DNA of 64,000 bases from Vibrio sinensis (GTDB lineage Bacteria > Pseudomonadota > Gammaproteobacteria > Enterobacterales > Vibrionaceae), in assembly GCF_003605645.1 (NCBI RefSeq), contig NZ_QVMU01000002.1:124001-188000 (forward strand). The letters run 5' to 3'. Below are positions 10,125-20,520 of this stretch, piece after piece. Below the pieces are notes generated by a model. It worked only from the letters and a program-made list of their open reading frames with translations. It ran no database searches and had not been told where the DNA came from. A program made the position numbers and the translations under genes. The first letter of the stretch is position 1; each line of letters opens with the position of its first letter.

Positions 10125-10151
10125 TACAATTAATATACTAGAGGACCAACC

Positions 10152-10454
10152 ATGGCTGTAATCGTCAAGTACGTGGTAGAACGCAACGGAGAAGAGAAAA
10201 TGACTTTTACCTCTAAAGCGGACGCTGATGCATACGACAAAATGCTCGATATGGCAGATGAACTATTTCAACTGCTAGGTAAAAGTGAATTGATCGAAGA
10301 CGAAGCGAAACAAGAAGATCTAGCAATGTTCTTGGCGCATAACAAAGAAGAATTGCTTTACGCTATTGGTGCTAAGCGCAAACCAGCGCCAAAAAAAGCA
10401 AAGAAACTTGAAGCCGTAGAAGACGCTGACGAAGAGCAAGAAGACGCAGCTTAA
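10152..10454 (+). CDS. yebG: YebG-family SOS-induced protein
   Basis: This is a 100-residue acidic protein beginning MAVIVKYVVERNGEEKMTF, the conserved YebG N-terminus, with a Lys/Ala-rich and acidic tail (KRKPAPKKAKK then EDADEEQEDAA). YebG is a DNA-damage-inducible protein of unknown molecular function. A GAGGA ribosome-binding site lies 7 bases before the ATG, and the perfect LexA box upstream supports SOS control. It is monocistronic and ends at a strong terminator. Confidence 0.95.
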   Translation: MAVIVKYVVERNGEEKMTFTSKADADAYDKMLDMADELFQLLGKSELIEDEAKQEDLAMFLAHNKEELLYAIGAKRKPAPKKAKKLEAVEDADEEQEDAA

Positions 10455-10551
10455 TGCCCGTTTAGATGATGCGAATCATCGCGCTGTTCTATTAAACTTT
10501 TTTGCAAATTGTTTCTAAAATCTATTTCTGTAAACCATTTTGCAAGCAATA

Positions 10552-10580
10552 AAAACCGAGGCCAGCGCCTCGGTTTTTTT
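10552..10580. terminator. Bidirectional terminator yebG / RND pump
   Basis: The stem ACCGAGGC (10555-10562) / GCCTCGGT (10567-10574) has a four-base loop, with a T run on the plus strand and an A run on the left. It lies between the converging yebG and efflux genes and suits both. Confidence 0.9.
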
Positions 10581-10598
10581 ATTTCTAGATACCCATCG

Positions 10599-13500
10599 TT
10601 AGTGAGCGCTACGGCTTTTCACATCATGATTTAGTTCTTTGTTCAATTCCGCTTCCACATGACCAGGTGAACGGGTATGCGCTGAAATCAAGCGATACAT
10701 AGCCGGAATAACAAACAGTGTTACCAAGGTAGCAAAGCCCATCCCAAAGAAAATCACCGTACCCACAGCAACTCGACTTTCATAACCCGCTCCCGTTGAT
10801 ACAATCAGAGGGATTGCGCCAGCCAATGTGGTAAAGGCCGTCATCATAATAGGACGTAGACGACGTGCTGATGCATCGATGATCGCTTTCTCAAACTCAA
10901 ATCCACGATCGCGTAGCTGGTTAGCAAATTCAACGATAAGGATACCGTTTTTCGTTACCATACCAATCAACATGATCATCCCGATCTGGCTATAGATGTT
11001 GAGCCCCTGCCCCATAATGAATAAGCCAAGGAAGCCACCAAATACCCCCATTGGTACTGTGAACATCACCACCAGCGGGTTGATAAAGCTCTCGAACTGC
11101 GCAGCAAGAACCAGATAAGCCACCAACAATGCCAAACCAAACACAACCAAGATGCTCGATTGATTCTCTTTGTAATCTTTAGATTCACCAGAGTAGCTCA
11201 CCGAAATATCACCCGGCAGAATCTCAATCGCTTGTTGATCAAGATAATCTAACGCTTCACCTAAGGTATAACCATCAGATAAGTTCGCTGAAATCGTGAC
11301 TGATTTTTGCTTATTGTAGTGAGCAAGACGAATTGATGATGCCACTTCTTCAATTTTGGTTACCGCATCTAGTGTTACCAACTCACCCGAATTCGTCCGC
11401 ATGTAGATTTGGCCGAGATCCGACGCATTATTGAAGCTATTTTCGTCGCCACGCAGGTAAACATCATACTCTTCGCCACGTTCAACAAAGGTCGTTTCAC
11501 TCTTACCACCCAGCATAATTTCTAATGTATCTGAAATATCAGCCACACTGATGCCAAGCTCAGCAGCACGTTGTTTATCAATGGTAACCACTAATTCTGG
11601 CGTTTTCTCAGAATAGTTAATCTCAGCCCCTTCCATCATCGGAGAGTCTTCAGCTAATTGCTGCAGTTTCTCTGACCATTCTCTTAGCTCAGGGTAGTCC
11701 GAGCCACCCAGTACAAATTGCACAGGCTCACTTGAACCACCTCTAAAACCAGGGGTAAATGGGAAAACACGGACATCAGGCAAACCTGTTAATGCTTTAC
11801 GCACTTCACCTAATGCCGCTTGCGCTGTCACTGAGCGATCATTCCAGTCATCCAAAATCATAATAACGAAGCCCGTTTGGTCTCCGGCCATACCACCAAA
11901 TGCTGGTGACTGGATGCTGAATGATTTAAGGAAACCTTGCCCCAATAACGGCATCAAACGATCTTCAACCAAGTCCATATTAGCTGACATACGGTTGTAA
12001 CTGGTTGCATCTGCACCACGAACAAAGGCAAAAATAACACCTCGGTCTTCAGATGGCGTCAACTGTGATGGCACTTGCTTCATCAAACCGTAACTACCAC
12101 CAATACATGACAAAATGATCAATGGAGCAATCCACTTCCACTTCAACGCACCCGCTAACATCTTGCGATAGACTTGCTCAAGGCGAGAGAAAATCTGATC
12201 TACGATTTGATTAAAACGATTCGGTTTAACGTTCGCTTTTAAGATCTTACTGCCTAGCATTGGTGTTAGCGTCAGAGCAATCAACGAAGAGAAGATCACA
12301 GACATCGCGAGGAGCACCGAAAATTCGGTAAACAACAGACCAACCATACCGTCCATAAAGGAGATCGGTAGGAATACCATTACCAAAACAAGTGTTGTTG
12401 CGACCACCGCAAAACCAACTTCTCGCGTCCCTTTATAAGCGGCTAATAGTGGTTTTTCACCATTTTCAATGTGGTGGAATATGTTTTCGACCACCACAAT
12501 CGCATCATCAACCACCAAACCAATCGATAAGATCAACGCCATTAATGTGATTAAGTTGATGGAAAAGCCAAAGTAATAGGCCGCAATAAAAGAGGAAATC
12601 AGTGAAACGGGTACGGTTACTGCCGGAATCAGGGTTGCTCTCGCTTGACCGATGAAAATATACAACACCAAGATCACTAAACCGCCAGTGATAAATAATG
12701 TGCTGTAAACTTCCTCAATCGAACGTTCAATGAAAACCGTTGAATCGTAATCAATCGCTAAACGCGTTCCTGTTGGCAAGAATTGTTGAATTTTTTCAAC
12801 TTCCGCATGAACCGCTTCTGCCACTTCCAATGGGTTTGCATCCGACTGTGGAACAATACCGAGGCTAACGTTAACAACGCCATCGCTCTTAAAAGTCGAG
12901 TTTTCGTTCTCGGCGCCAATATAGACATCCGCCACTTCTTTTAAGTAAATCGGTGTGTTGTCTTGGCCACGCTTAACCACTAAATACTGGAAATCTTCTA
13001 CTTGGTTGTAACTACGCGCGGTACGTACTGACATAACAATTTGGTCATTTCGAACCTCACCGCCCGGGCTTTCCATATTTTCATTACGCAAAGCTTGGGT
13101 AATATCAGCGGTTGTCACGCCACGCCCAGCCATTAATTCAGGCTTAAGCTTCACGTACATAACTTTGTAAAGACCACCAGAGACATCCACTGAACTGACA
13201 CCAGAAATCAAACTGAAACGGTCCAAAAGAACACGCTCTGTGTAGTCCGTTAGCTGAGTTCGGTCCATATCCGAAGAACTCAAGTTGATGTATAACGAGG
13301 CTTCACCTGAACCATTGTTTTTATAAACAATCGGATCATCAGCTTCATCAGGTAACGAACGCTGGGCTCGAGCCACCGCATCTCGCACATCACTCACCCC
13401 AGTATTAAGGTCATAACCTAATTCAAAGGTAATAGTAATACGCGACATACCATTTCGAGTCGTCGACTCTATCTCATCGATGCCACTAATACCGGAGAGC

Positions 13501-13709
13501 TGTTCTTCCAATATTGAGGTAATCTGACTTTCAATAATCGTCGCAGAAGCACCGGTGTAACGGGTGCTGACCGATACCACCGGATTTTCAATATCCGGCA
13601 TTTCACGCACAGCGAGTTTAGAAAAAGAAACAATACCAAATACGCATAGCAATAAGCTTAAAACCAGCGCCGAGACCGGACGCTTAACGGATACGTCGGA
13701 CAACCACAT
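10599..13709 (-). CDS. RND-family inner-membrane efflux transporter
   Basis: This 1036-residue protein has the AcrB-type layout: twelve membrane segments and two large periplasmic loops. The TM4 proton-relay motif VVDDAIVVVENI (paired Asp) is present, as is the TM10 Lys in MVTKNGILIVEFANQL, so the proton pathway looks intact. It resembles the MdtB/MexF-like hydrophobe efflux branch rather than heavy-metal pumps. The gene overlaps the upstream adaptor stop by one base (TAATG), so translation is coupled. No outer-membrane factor gene is adjacent; a TolC-type protein encoded elsewhere is presumably used. Vibrio genomes carry several such pumps (Vex series) and I cannot assign this one to a named system. 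Confidence 0.93.
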   Translation of the reverse strand: MWLSDVSVKRPVSALVLSLLLCVFGIVSFSKLAVREMPDIENPVVSVSTRYTGASATIIESQITSILEEQLSGISGIDEIESTTRNGMSRITITFELGYDLNTGVSDVRDAVARAQRSLPDEADDPIVYKNNGSGEASLYINLSSSDMDRTQLTDYTERVLLDRFSLISGVSSVDVSGGLYKVMYVKLKPELMAGRGVTTADITQALRNENMESPGGEVRNDQIVMSVRTARSYNQVEDFQYLVVKRGQDNTPIYLKEVADVYIGAENENSTFKSDGVVNVSLGIVPQSDANPLEVAEAVHAEVEKIQQFLPTGTRLAIDYDSTVFIERSIEEVYSTLFITGGLVILVLYIFIGQARATLIPAVTVPVSLISSFIAAYYFGFSINLITLMALILSIGLVVDDAIVVVENIFHHIENGEKPLLAAYKGTREVGFAVVATTLVLVMVFLPISFMDGMVGLLFTEFSVLLAMSVIFSSLIALTLTPMLGSKILKANVKPNRFNQIVDQIFSRLEQVYRKMLAGALKWKWIAPLIILSCIGGSYGLMKQVPSQLTPSEDRGVIFAFVRGADATSYNRMSANMDLVEDRLMPLLGQGFLKSFSIQSPAFGGMAGDQTGFVIMILDDWNDRSVTAQAALGEVRKALTGLPDVRVFPFTPGFRGGSSEPVQFVLGGSDYPELREWSEKLQQLAEDSPMMEGAEINYSEKTPELVVTIDKQRAAELGISVADISDTLEIMLGGKSETTFVERGEEYDVYLRGDENSFNNASDLGQIYMRTNSGELVTLDAVTKIEEVASSIRLAHYNKQKSVTISANLSDGYTLGEALDYLDQQAIEILPGDISVSYSGESKDYKENQSSILVVFGLALLVAYLVLAAQFESFINPLVVMFTVPMGVFGGFLGLFIMGQGLNIYSQIGMIMLIGMVTKNGILIVEFANQLRDRGFEFEKAIIDASARRLRPIMMTAFTTLAGAIPLIVSTGAGYESRVAVGTVIFFGMGFATLVTLFVIPAMYRLISAHTRSPGHVEAELNKELNHDVKSRSAH

Positions 13710-14767
13710 TAGTTATTGTCCTTCTGCTTTGCACGACCATCGCTACCAAGCTCTGAGACTGATGCCCCATCACGCATGTTAACAATGCCCTGAACAACGA
13801 TTTTTTGACCTATCTCTAAGCCTTTTTCAATCACAACCTGGTTTTCAACACGAGCGCCCAAAATAACTTCAGTGCGTTTGGCTTTATTATCTTCACCAAC
13901 CACATAAACAAAGCGTTTCGTACCGGAATACTCCAATGCTTGAACCGGGATAATCGGCGCTTCGATTGGCGCAAAATCCATGTCTGCCGCGACTAACATA
14001 CCCGGTTTCAACTGGTTATTGCTGTTATCGAAATGAACGCGAACACGCAAGTTCAACGTTTCAGGATTAATACGCGAATCAATGCCAGATACCGTACCGG
14101 AAAACGTAACCCCATCCCATGCACTGCTTGTTGCTGTAACAGGCATCCCTTTTTCTACCTTTGAAAGGTAGCGTTCTGGGACTTGCAGATCGAGTTGCAT
14201 CACTGACAAGTCATCTAAGTTCAAAAGCTCTGCTCCTGAACTAACGATTTTGCCCTCGCTAAAATCAATAAACCCAACCGTGCCAGAAAATGGCGCCGAG
14301 ATATGCAAATCATTTAACGCTGCTTGAGCCGCATCTAAACGAGCCTGACCAATTTCAACACGTGTTTTCTGTGCATCAATTTCTGTTTGAGTGATCGCAT
14401 TTCTAGAGACCAAACGCTCAAACTCTTTCAATTTACGCTGCTCATCTTTTAGATAAGCTTTAGCTTCAGCAACCGATGCGAGCGCTTTGTCATCATTCAT
14501 TTTCACCAATAGCTGTCCTTTACGAACATCTTGGTTTGCTTTCACTGCTATGGTTTCAATTTTTCCTGAAACTTCAGGAGCCACAACCACTGATTGCTCA
14601 GCTTCTAATTTACCGATCAAAGAAAGAGATTGAGAAACTTGATGAATTTGAACTTGTTCGGTAATAACAGTGATGGCTTGAGGCCCCATCGACTTTTTCG
14701 CTTGTATCATCGGTGATACCGACAAAATGGAAAGCGACAATAAGCTTAAAAGAATTTTGCGTTTCAT
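13709..14767 (-). CDS. RND efflux periplasmic adaptor (membrane fusion protein)
   Basis: This 352-residue protein begins MKRKILLSLLSLSILSVSP, a secretion signal, followed by the adaptor order of beta-barrel, lipoyl and coiled-coil halves. The lipoyl half-motif APFSGTVGFIDFSEGKIVSSG is visible. I start it at 14767 because a longer reading from 14833 adds 22 residues that are not a signal and lie before it. It bridges the inner-membrane pump to an outer-membrane channel and is the first gene of the two-gene operon. Confidence 0.9.
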   Translation of the reverse strand: MKRKILLSLLSLSILSVSPMIQAKKSMGPQAITVITEQVQIHQVSQSLSLIGKLEAEQSVVVAPEVSGKIETIAVKANQDVRKGQLLVKMNDDKALASVAEAKAYLKDEQRKLKEFERLVSRNAITQTEIDAQKTRVEIGQARLDAAQAALNDLHISAPFSGTVGFIDFSEGKIVSSGAELLNLDDLSVMQLDLQVPERYLSKVEKGMPVTATSSAWDGVTFSGTVSGIDSRINPETLNLRVRVHFDNSNNQLKPGMLVAADMDFAPIEAPIIPVQALEYSGTKRFVYVVGEDNKAKRTEVILGARVENQVVIEKGLEIGQKIVVQGIVNMRDGASVSELGSDGRAKQKDNN

Positions 14768-15093
14768 CTGACTTAACTTCTGTATATATGAACTCCATAC
14801 ATTGTACCTTTTAATACAAAGCCCAAACGTCAAGGAATGTAAATTGTGCTACACAAACTGTAAGTTCTGTTGGTTACAAGTGGTTCGATTTTTCACGTAT
14901 GTCCGGTTTGTTTTCTTTGCGTTATAGATCGACAGCTCGCTAATCCTCTCAATTACCTAACTAAATGCGTAAATATAAGTATTCAGCCCTCCTTAAATTT
15001 CAGTAGGAATAGGATAGTTCTATTAAAAAATAAGCAATTACGACCCTCTTTGCCCAAAAAGACATCAGTCGATTCAAAATCATAAGAAAACTC

Positions 15094-15121
15094 TTTACAG
15101 TACTTATGAGTTTGCTATGAT
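15094..15121 (+). promoter_or_regulatory. Strong sigma-70 promoter of the tRNA-Tyr array
   Basis: A TTTACA -35 (15094-15099) is separated by 16 bases from a TATGAT -10 (15116-15121). The -10 is followed by the GC-rich discriminator GCGCTCCG, the usual sign of stringent control of stable RNA promoters. The rest of 14834-15192 shows nothing else that I can support. Confidence 0.85.
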
Positions 15122-15192
15122 GCGCTCCGACCTTGAGTGATGCGTTGGGAAAACTTCACTTGAGCTTATTTTTAAGAATAAGAAAACACCCT

Positions 15193-15277
<85 letters not shown>

Positions 15278-15384
15278 TATTTCTTCTTATGACACTCTTT
15301 GTGAGTGGTTATGAGAAACCACTTGAATGATGTGTTGGGAAAACCTCATTTAAGCTTACTTTGTAAAGAGTAAGAAAACACCCT

Positions 15385-15469
<85 letters not shown>

Positions 15470-15570
15470 TATTATCTTGTGACTATCCTTGGGATATGTT
15501 GTGAGAAAACCTTGAAAGATGCGTTGGGAAAACGTTTTTCAAGCTTACTTTTAGAGTAAGAAAATACCCT

Positions 15571-15655
<85 letters not shown>

Positions 15656-15755
15656 TATTATCTTGTGACTATCCTTAGGATATGTTGTGAGAAAACCTTG
15701 AAAGATGCGTTGGGAAAACGTTTTTCAAGCTTACTTTTAGAGTAAGAAAACCCCT

Positions 15756-15840
<85 letters not shown>

Positions 15841-15860
15841 TATTCTTGATAAAGAATCGA

Positions 15861-15887
15861 AAGCCAGCTCATTGAGCTGGCTTTTTT
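15861..15887 (+). terminator. Terminator of the tRNA-Tyr array
   Basis: The stem AGCCAGCT (15862-15869) / AGCTGGCT (15875-15882) is followed by a T run. It closes the tRNA transcript. Confidence 0.92.
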
Positions 15888-16031
15888 CATATCTATCCTA
15901 TCTAAACTAAGTAAACTCATAGCGAACATTACCCTTTGCTGAACAGGGAAACATCTCTGCTAACTTTTACCCTATTCTCTACCACTCGCTGCGTTAAAAT
16001 AATGATATCTTAATTTACTTGAGTAATATCC

Positions 16032-16778
16032 ATGGCTTACCAAATTGAAGTTTGTATCGATAATTTAGAATCTCTTCATCGAGCAATTGCGGGAGGCGCA
16101 AATCGTATTGAACTTTGCTCATCACTGGCTCTTGGTGGCCTCACTCCTAGTTTTGGCTTTATGCAAAAAGCGGCACAAATCTCACCAATCCCTGTTTATG
16201 CGATGATTCGCCCACGACAAGGTGATTTTATTTATGATCAAGACGATGTTGATGCCATGTTATTGGATATTGAAGCCACAGCCCAAGCAGGTTTGCAAGG
16301 CGTGGTCTTAGGCGTACTAACGCCTCAAGGGACCATTAATATGACTCAAGCTGAACTCTTAACAAAAACAGCACACAAGCTCGGATTAGGTACTACATTC
16401 CACCGCGCTATCGATCAGTGTAGTGATGTAGAGCAAGCCCTTGAACAAATTGCAGAACTTGGTTGTGAACGAATACTCACTTCAGGCTTAGCGCCCAATG
16501 TTGATCAAGGTGTCACAATGCTAGCGCAAATGGTGAAACAAGCGAATGGACGTTTTGCTATTATGGCTGGGGCAGGCTTAACCGCTGATAACGTAAAATC
16601 TATTACCCAACAGACTGGTGTTACTCAGGTCCATTTGTCAGGAAAGTCGACACGTAACAGTGAAATGGAAGCCACGTCTGAACAAGTAAAAATGGGGAAT
16701 AGCTCGATTGATGATTTTATCATCCCTGTTACTGATAGTAACAAGATCGCTGCCGTTAGCCGCATTTTAAGCGAATAG
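16032..16778 (+). CDS. cutC: CutC family protein
   Basis: This 248-residue TIM-barrel protein begins [29 protein letters not shown], the CutC signature, and contains the conserved blocks LGGLTPS, MIRPR and FHRAID. CutC was named for copper homeostasis in E. coli but its biochemical role is unsettled. The gene is followed 57 bp later by a LysR regulator in the same direction, with only loose coupling. Confidence 0.95.
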   Translation: MAYQIEVCIDNLESLHRAIAGGANRIELCSSLALGGLTPSFGFMQKAAQISPIPVYAMIRPRQGDFIYDQDDVDAMLLDIEATAQAGLQGVVLGVLTPQGTINMTQAELLTKTAHKLGLGTTFHRAIDQCSDVEQALEQIAELGCERILTSGLAPNVDQGVTMLAQMVKQANGRFAIMAGAGLTADNVKSITQQTGVTQVHLSGKSTRNSEMEATSEQVKMGNSSIDDFIIPVTDSNKIAAVSRILSE

Positions 16779-16835
16779 CCATCTATTATTTGCTGATATC
16801 TCAGTGCTAGGATAAAGCAAACAAAGGAGAGGATA

Positions 16836-17765
16836 ATGAACAAGGATCTGTTTTACAGCTTAGATTTAAACCTGCTAAGAACGTTTCTCGTCCTTTCTCA
16901 AGAGCGTAATATGCGTAAGGCATCCAAACGGTTATTTGTTTCCCAACCGGCAATAAGCCAAGCGTTACAAAAACTACGCCATCACTTTAACGACGAATTA
17001 TTTGTCAAAGTTCATGGTGGTATCGAACCAACGCCATTTGCCCAAAATCTAGCTGATACCATTACGCCTCACTTGGATGGCCTTGCGAGCAGCTTAAATC
17101 AAAGTGAAGAGTTTGATCCACTCAAAATCGATGTTCCGTTACGTATCGCTGTTGCCCCTATTGTACTGACCTGTTTATCCGGTAATCTTTACCAGCGCCT
17201 TAACTCTCTCGCTCCTAATTGCAGTATCGAACTACTAAGTTGGAGCAAAAATACTTTTGATGAGATTCAAAATGGTGAGATTTTACTCGGGATTAATTAT
17301 GATAACGATGCACCAAAACATATCTACTCACGTCAATTAATTGAGCTCACATCACAAGTAATTGTGCGCCAAGGGCATCCCGTCAATAAACCAGTTGTGA
17401 CCGCTCATGATCTTTCAGGATACGATATCGCTTCTATCATAACTCCAGGCTGGAATGACAACTTTAGCCTTGCTGCAGAAGTGATGAAACGCGAGGGAAT
17501 TGAAGCCAATGTTAAATTCCGCAGTGAATTTGCGATGGCAGCGGTTGATGTGATCATGCACAGCGATCTGTTTATGCCCCATTCTGATCTATTCCCTATC
17601 CAGCAATACCCTCAGCTTAGAGCAATGCTGGCTCATGTGAATGGTCAACCCTTTCATTACCCTATCTATGCTTACCATCACATCAAATATCGTCATAACC
17701 CTCTGATTAACTGGCTATACGAGCAAATTTTTCTGGTGCTACAACAACAAATCAATCGTAATTAA
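16836..17765 (+). CDS. LysR-family transcriptional regulator
   Basis: This 309-residue protein has the DNA-binding domain at residues about 8-68 (LDLNLLRTFLVLSQERNMRKASKRLFVSQPAISQALQ) and a substrate-binding domain after residue 95. An AAAGGAGAGG ribosome-binding site precedes the ATG. No divergent partner gene exists, so its target is not shown by context. The following 244 bp up to the lipoprotein gene hold nothing that I can assign. Confidence 0.9.
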   Translation: MNKDLFYSLDLNLLRTFLVLSQERNMRKASKRLFVSQPAISQALQKLRHHFNDELFVKVHGGIEPTPFAQNLADTITPHLDGLASSLNQSEEFDPLKIDVPLRIAVAPIVLTCLSGNLYQRLNSLAPNCSIELLSWSKNTFDEIQNGEILLGINYDNDAPKHIYSRQLIELTSQVIVRQGHPVNKPVVTAHDLSGYDIASIITPGWNDNFSLAAEVMKREGIEANVKFRSEFAMAAVDVIMHSDLFMPHSDLFPIQQYPQLRAMLAHVNGQPFHYPIYAYHHIKYRHNPLINWLYEQIFLVLQQQINRN

Positions 17766-18009
17766 GTAGTAAGTCATTAGAAGACTAATAAGTATTGCTT
17801 ATCATCACTATAACTCCTGACCATTAGAGCTAAAAATTCTTATCAGTATCATAGCCTCTGTTCCCACTGTTTCGTTATGGATGGCGAATAAGGAAAGGCT
17901 GAGCGGTCACCATCATAGGTACTCATTTGATTAACCAGTTTGTCAGCTTATTTCTCCCTGCCTTAGGACGAGGCAACGTGATTATTTCTTCTGACTTTAG
18001 GTTATGACT

Positions 18010-18549
18010 ATGAAAAAGACTCTCATTGCAGCAACACTACTTAGCTCTTTAGTTCTGGCGGGGTGTTCGTCCTCTGGTGGTTCTGCGCACGATAATGGTA
18101 CAGAAGCAACACCAGAGCGATTACCTCCAGTCTGGAGCGGTCCCGTTGTCCCGGACGATCAAACGCCTGATCGAACGCCTCCAACATGGGGTGGTGTTGA
18201 TAATAACATTGACCCAGATTTTGGGGTTCCTGTCGCCCCTGTGCAACCGCCAATCATCGAGGGCGAAGAAACTCCAGATCGACTCCCTCCGACTTGGGGT
18301 GGCGTAGATAATAGTGTTGACCCTGACTTTGGTATCCCTACCGATCAAGCCCCAGACCGACCAAGCCCAGACTTTGGTGAAGACATGCCAACTTGGGGTG
18401 GTGAGTGTGGCTCAACCGATGGGGGGGCGAACTGCGGCGCTTTACCACCAAAACCGGGAGTTGGAGTACCTGACCGTCCTATTCCGGAAGTCGATAGCAT
18501 TGACCGTCAATCAGTTCGAGATTCAATTCGCGCACGTCTTAATCGATAA
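18010..18549 (+). CDS. Proline-rich repeat lipoprotein, function unknown
   Basis: This is a 179-residue predicted lipoprotein with a signal peptide ending in the lipobox LVLAGC (Cys19). The mature part is low in hydrophobicity and carries four degenerate repeats built on a (T/A)P-(D/E)-R-x-PP-x-WGG core. The two central ones continue with VDN-x-x-DPDFG, so the protein looks like an extended periplasmic or surface spacer. I start at the second ATG because TTTAGG is 8 bases before it and too close to the ATG at 18004. It heads a three-gene run of secreted proteins. I do not recognise a family. Confidence 0.75.
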   Translation: MKKTLIAATLLSSLVLAGCSSSGGSAHDNGTEATPERLPPVWSGPVVPDDQTPDRTPPTWGGVDNNIDPDFGVPVAPVQPPIIEGEETPDRLPPTWGGVDNSVDPDFGIPTDQAPDRPSPDFGEDMPTWGGECGSTDGGANCGALPPKPGVGVPDRPIPEVDSIDRQSVRDSIRARLNR

Positions 18550-18597
18550 CCTACCCTAGCCCTTGGTTAAGTTCAGGGGCTATTTCGGACTGAATTC

Positions 18598-19272
18598 ATG
18601 TACAAACTTTCAATAGCAGCCGCCTGCCTCTTATTTACAGGGCACTCTGCGGCGGCAGTAAATTTTTCTATTGAAAAGGACTTCGTTGAAATTGGATTAA
18701 CGGCTCCGTTGACCGACGAGAGTTATCTATTTATTGGTGCTGATAGTGATGACTGGATAGGAATTGGAGTCGGATATCAGTATCAAACTGCCGCTCATTG
18801 GCGACTCAATGCCTATTACGAATATGGGCTTTATGATGATTGGTTTATAGAGGAAGTCACTTCCATCGACGGAATCAAAACCAGTAGCCACATGATTGAC
18901 CTGTCTGCCTCACTATTCTGGCAAAAATATTCGTTTAAAAGTGGAGTAACGGCTGAACGTATCCGCAATGGCTTTACTTGGATAACCATCGACGACACCA
19001 ATAAATATTCCGTTTACACCGGAGCCGTTCGTTACTTTGAACACATCTACCTTGCAGCTCGTTATGAACATCACTACGCCACCGATGAATCAGACATGCT
19101 CGATTTTAATCAAGGTCACGCGAATGAATGGGAAGTCTCTATCGGCACAATGAAACCAATTTGGCACTTCTATCCCTACGCCAAGGTTGGTTTATTTTCG
19201 CCAAACGGCACTTATTTCGGCATGGAAAGTTCACAAGTCACATGGACGATTGGTGGCGCATTCTCTTTTTAA
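18598..19272 (+). CDS. Predicted outer-membrane beta-barrel protein, unknown
   Basis: This 224-residue protein begins with a signal peptide (MYKLSIAAACLLFTGHSAAA). It consists of alternating aromatic/polar strands such as GIGVGYQYQ, LNAYYEYGLY and YLAARYEHHY, and ends in Phe (GGAFSF), the usual terminal residue of outer-membrane barrels. It probably forms a small 8-10-stranded barrel. It lies 48 bp after the lipoprotein gene and 27 bp before another candidate barrel, suggesting one operon. Function is unknown. Confidence 0.75.
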   Translation: MYKLSIAAACLLFTGHSAAAVNFSIEKDFVEIGLTAPLTDESYLFIGADSDDWIGIGVGYQYQTAAHWRLNAYYEYGLYDDWFIEEVTSIDGIKTSSHMIDLSASLFWQKYSFKSGVTAERIRNGFTWITIDDTNKYSVYTGAVRYFEHIYLAARYEHHYATDESDMLDFNQGHANEWEVSIGTMKPIWHFYPYAKVGLFSPNGTYFGMESSQVTWTIGGAFSF

Positions 19273-19299
19273 GGTATTCATTTGAAAAAGGTTATAAAA

Positions 19300-19806
19300 A
19301 TGGCGCTCAAAAAAACACTTTTCACACTCGGTATGCTGATGAGTAGCTCTGCTTTCGCGGCCCATCTCCATTTTTCTCCAGAGGTTAAAATCGGTCCGTA
19401 CGCGGGTTCTGGTATTTCAGGTGCAGGTCTACAATTGGGAGTTGCCGACACATTGGGCTTCGATGCCGTTTATCTCAGTTATAGTCATACGTCAGCTGAA
19501 TTTCTTACCGATAAAGACCGTCTAAAGAGCTATCGTTTAGGCGCTCAATATCAGTTTCCTCAAGCGCCGATGCTCGGGATTCAGTTTGAATTGGGAGCGG
19601 TAGAATACGAGGGTTCGCGAACCATTTTTAGTTCAAGATATCGTTCTGGGACAGGTGTCAGTACCGCTGCTAGCTGGGTATTTGCTATCAACGATACTTT
19701 GGGTCTTCGAGCTGGACTGGATGTTAATTATATAGATAAGGATAAAACGTTTTTGAGTAGTAATTTATCAGCCACGCTCAATACTGGTATCACACTGCGC
19801 TTCTAG
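19300..19806 (+). CDS. Predicted small outer-membrane protein, unknown
   Basis: This 168-residue protein has signal peptide [20 protein letters not shown] followed by beta-strand-rich sequence ending in NTGITLRF, with the terminal Phe of an outer-membrane barrel. It resembles YfaZ-like or OmpA-like eight-stranded barrels only in general pattern. AAGG lies 8 bases before this ATG; an upstream TTG at 19282 also has AAGG but would lengthen the signal. The stop codon shares the palindrome CTAG with the stop of phoU on the other strand. Confidence 0.72.
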   Translation: MALKKTLFTLGMLMSSSAFAAHLHFSPEVKIGPYAGSGISGAGLQLGVADTLGFDAVYLSYSHTSAEFLTDKDRLKSYRLGAQYQFPQAPMLGIQFELGAVEYEGSRTIFSSRYRSGTGVSTAASWVFAINDTLGLRAGLDVNYIDKDKTFLSSNLSATLNTGITLRF

Positions 19807-20501
19807 CGCAGTGCATCATCAATACTTTGTTCACCTAAATGACGAACATCTTTCCCTTTCACAAAGTAAATGATGTATTCACAGATATTCTGACAACGAT
19901 CGCCCACACGTTCAATTGCACGAGCTGACCACATGACTTGCATGATGTGAGGAATATTCTCTGGATCTTCCATCATATACGTCATGAGCTGACGTACAAC
20001 TGCTTCATATTCCGCGTCAAGACGGTCATCCATTTTGTATACCGCCGCTGCTGCATCTACATCCATTCGCGCAAAGGCATCCAATACTTGATGGAGCATA
20101 TTGACTGCTAGACGACATAATGGTTCAAGAGAAACATGGAATTGGCGCTCTTTTGAGGTCGGCATTTTCAACGCACCTTTCGCAATGCGTGTGGATACAT
20201 CGCCAATTCTCTCAAGATCAGTAATGGTTTTAATAATCGCCATAATTAAACGCAAATCTTTCGCTGTCGGCTGACGTTTTGCGATAATACGTGTACACGC
20301 TTCATCAATGGATACTTCCATTGCGTTTACTTTATGATCGTCACGCACCACTTGCTTCGCTAATTCAATGTCTTCTTTGTGCAACGCCTGCATCGCAAAC
20401 GATAGCTGTTGTTCAACCAATCCCCCCATGGTTAACACGTGGGTGCGGATTGACTCTAACTCGGCATTAAATTGACCTGATATGTGGCGACCAAAATTCA
20501 T
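19803..20501 (-). CDS. phoU: PhoU, phosphate signalling regulator
   Basis: This 232-residue all-helical protein contains two PhoU repeats, the first beginning about residue 16 and the second about residue 120. Metal-binding-type ExxxD motifs are seen in [10 protein letters not shown] and MDDRLDAEY. PhoU links the Pst transporter to PhoR and keeps the Pho regulon off when phosphate is plentiful. It is the last gene of pstC-pstA-pstB-phoU, 19 bp after pstB. Its stop overlaps the convergent beta-barrel gene by 4 bp. Confidence 0.97.
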   Translation of the reverse strand: MNFGRHISGQFNAELESIRTHVLTMGGLVEQQLSFAMQALHKEDIELAKQVVRDDHKVNAMEVSIDEACTRIIAKRQPTAKDLRLIMAIIKTITDLERIGDVSTRIAKGALKMPTSKERQFHVSLEPLCRLAVNMLHQVLDAFARMDVDAAAAVYKMDDRLDAEYEAVVRQLMTYMMEDPENIPHIMQVMWSARAIERVGDRCQNICEYIIYFVKGKDVRHLGEQSIDDALR

Positions 20502-20520
20502 TTAATTCCTCAACTCCAAA

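Noticed and set aside
14768-14833. Longer start for the RND adaptor
   Set aside because: The extra 22 residues would precede a standard signal peptide and disrupt export.
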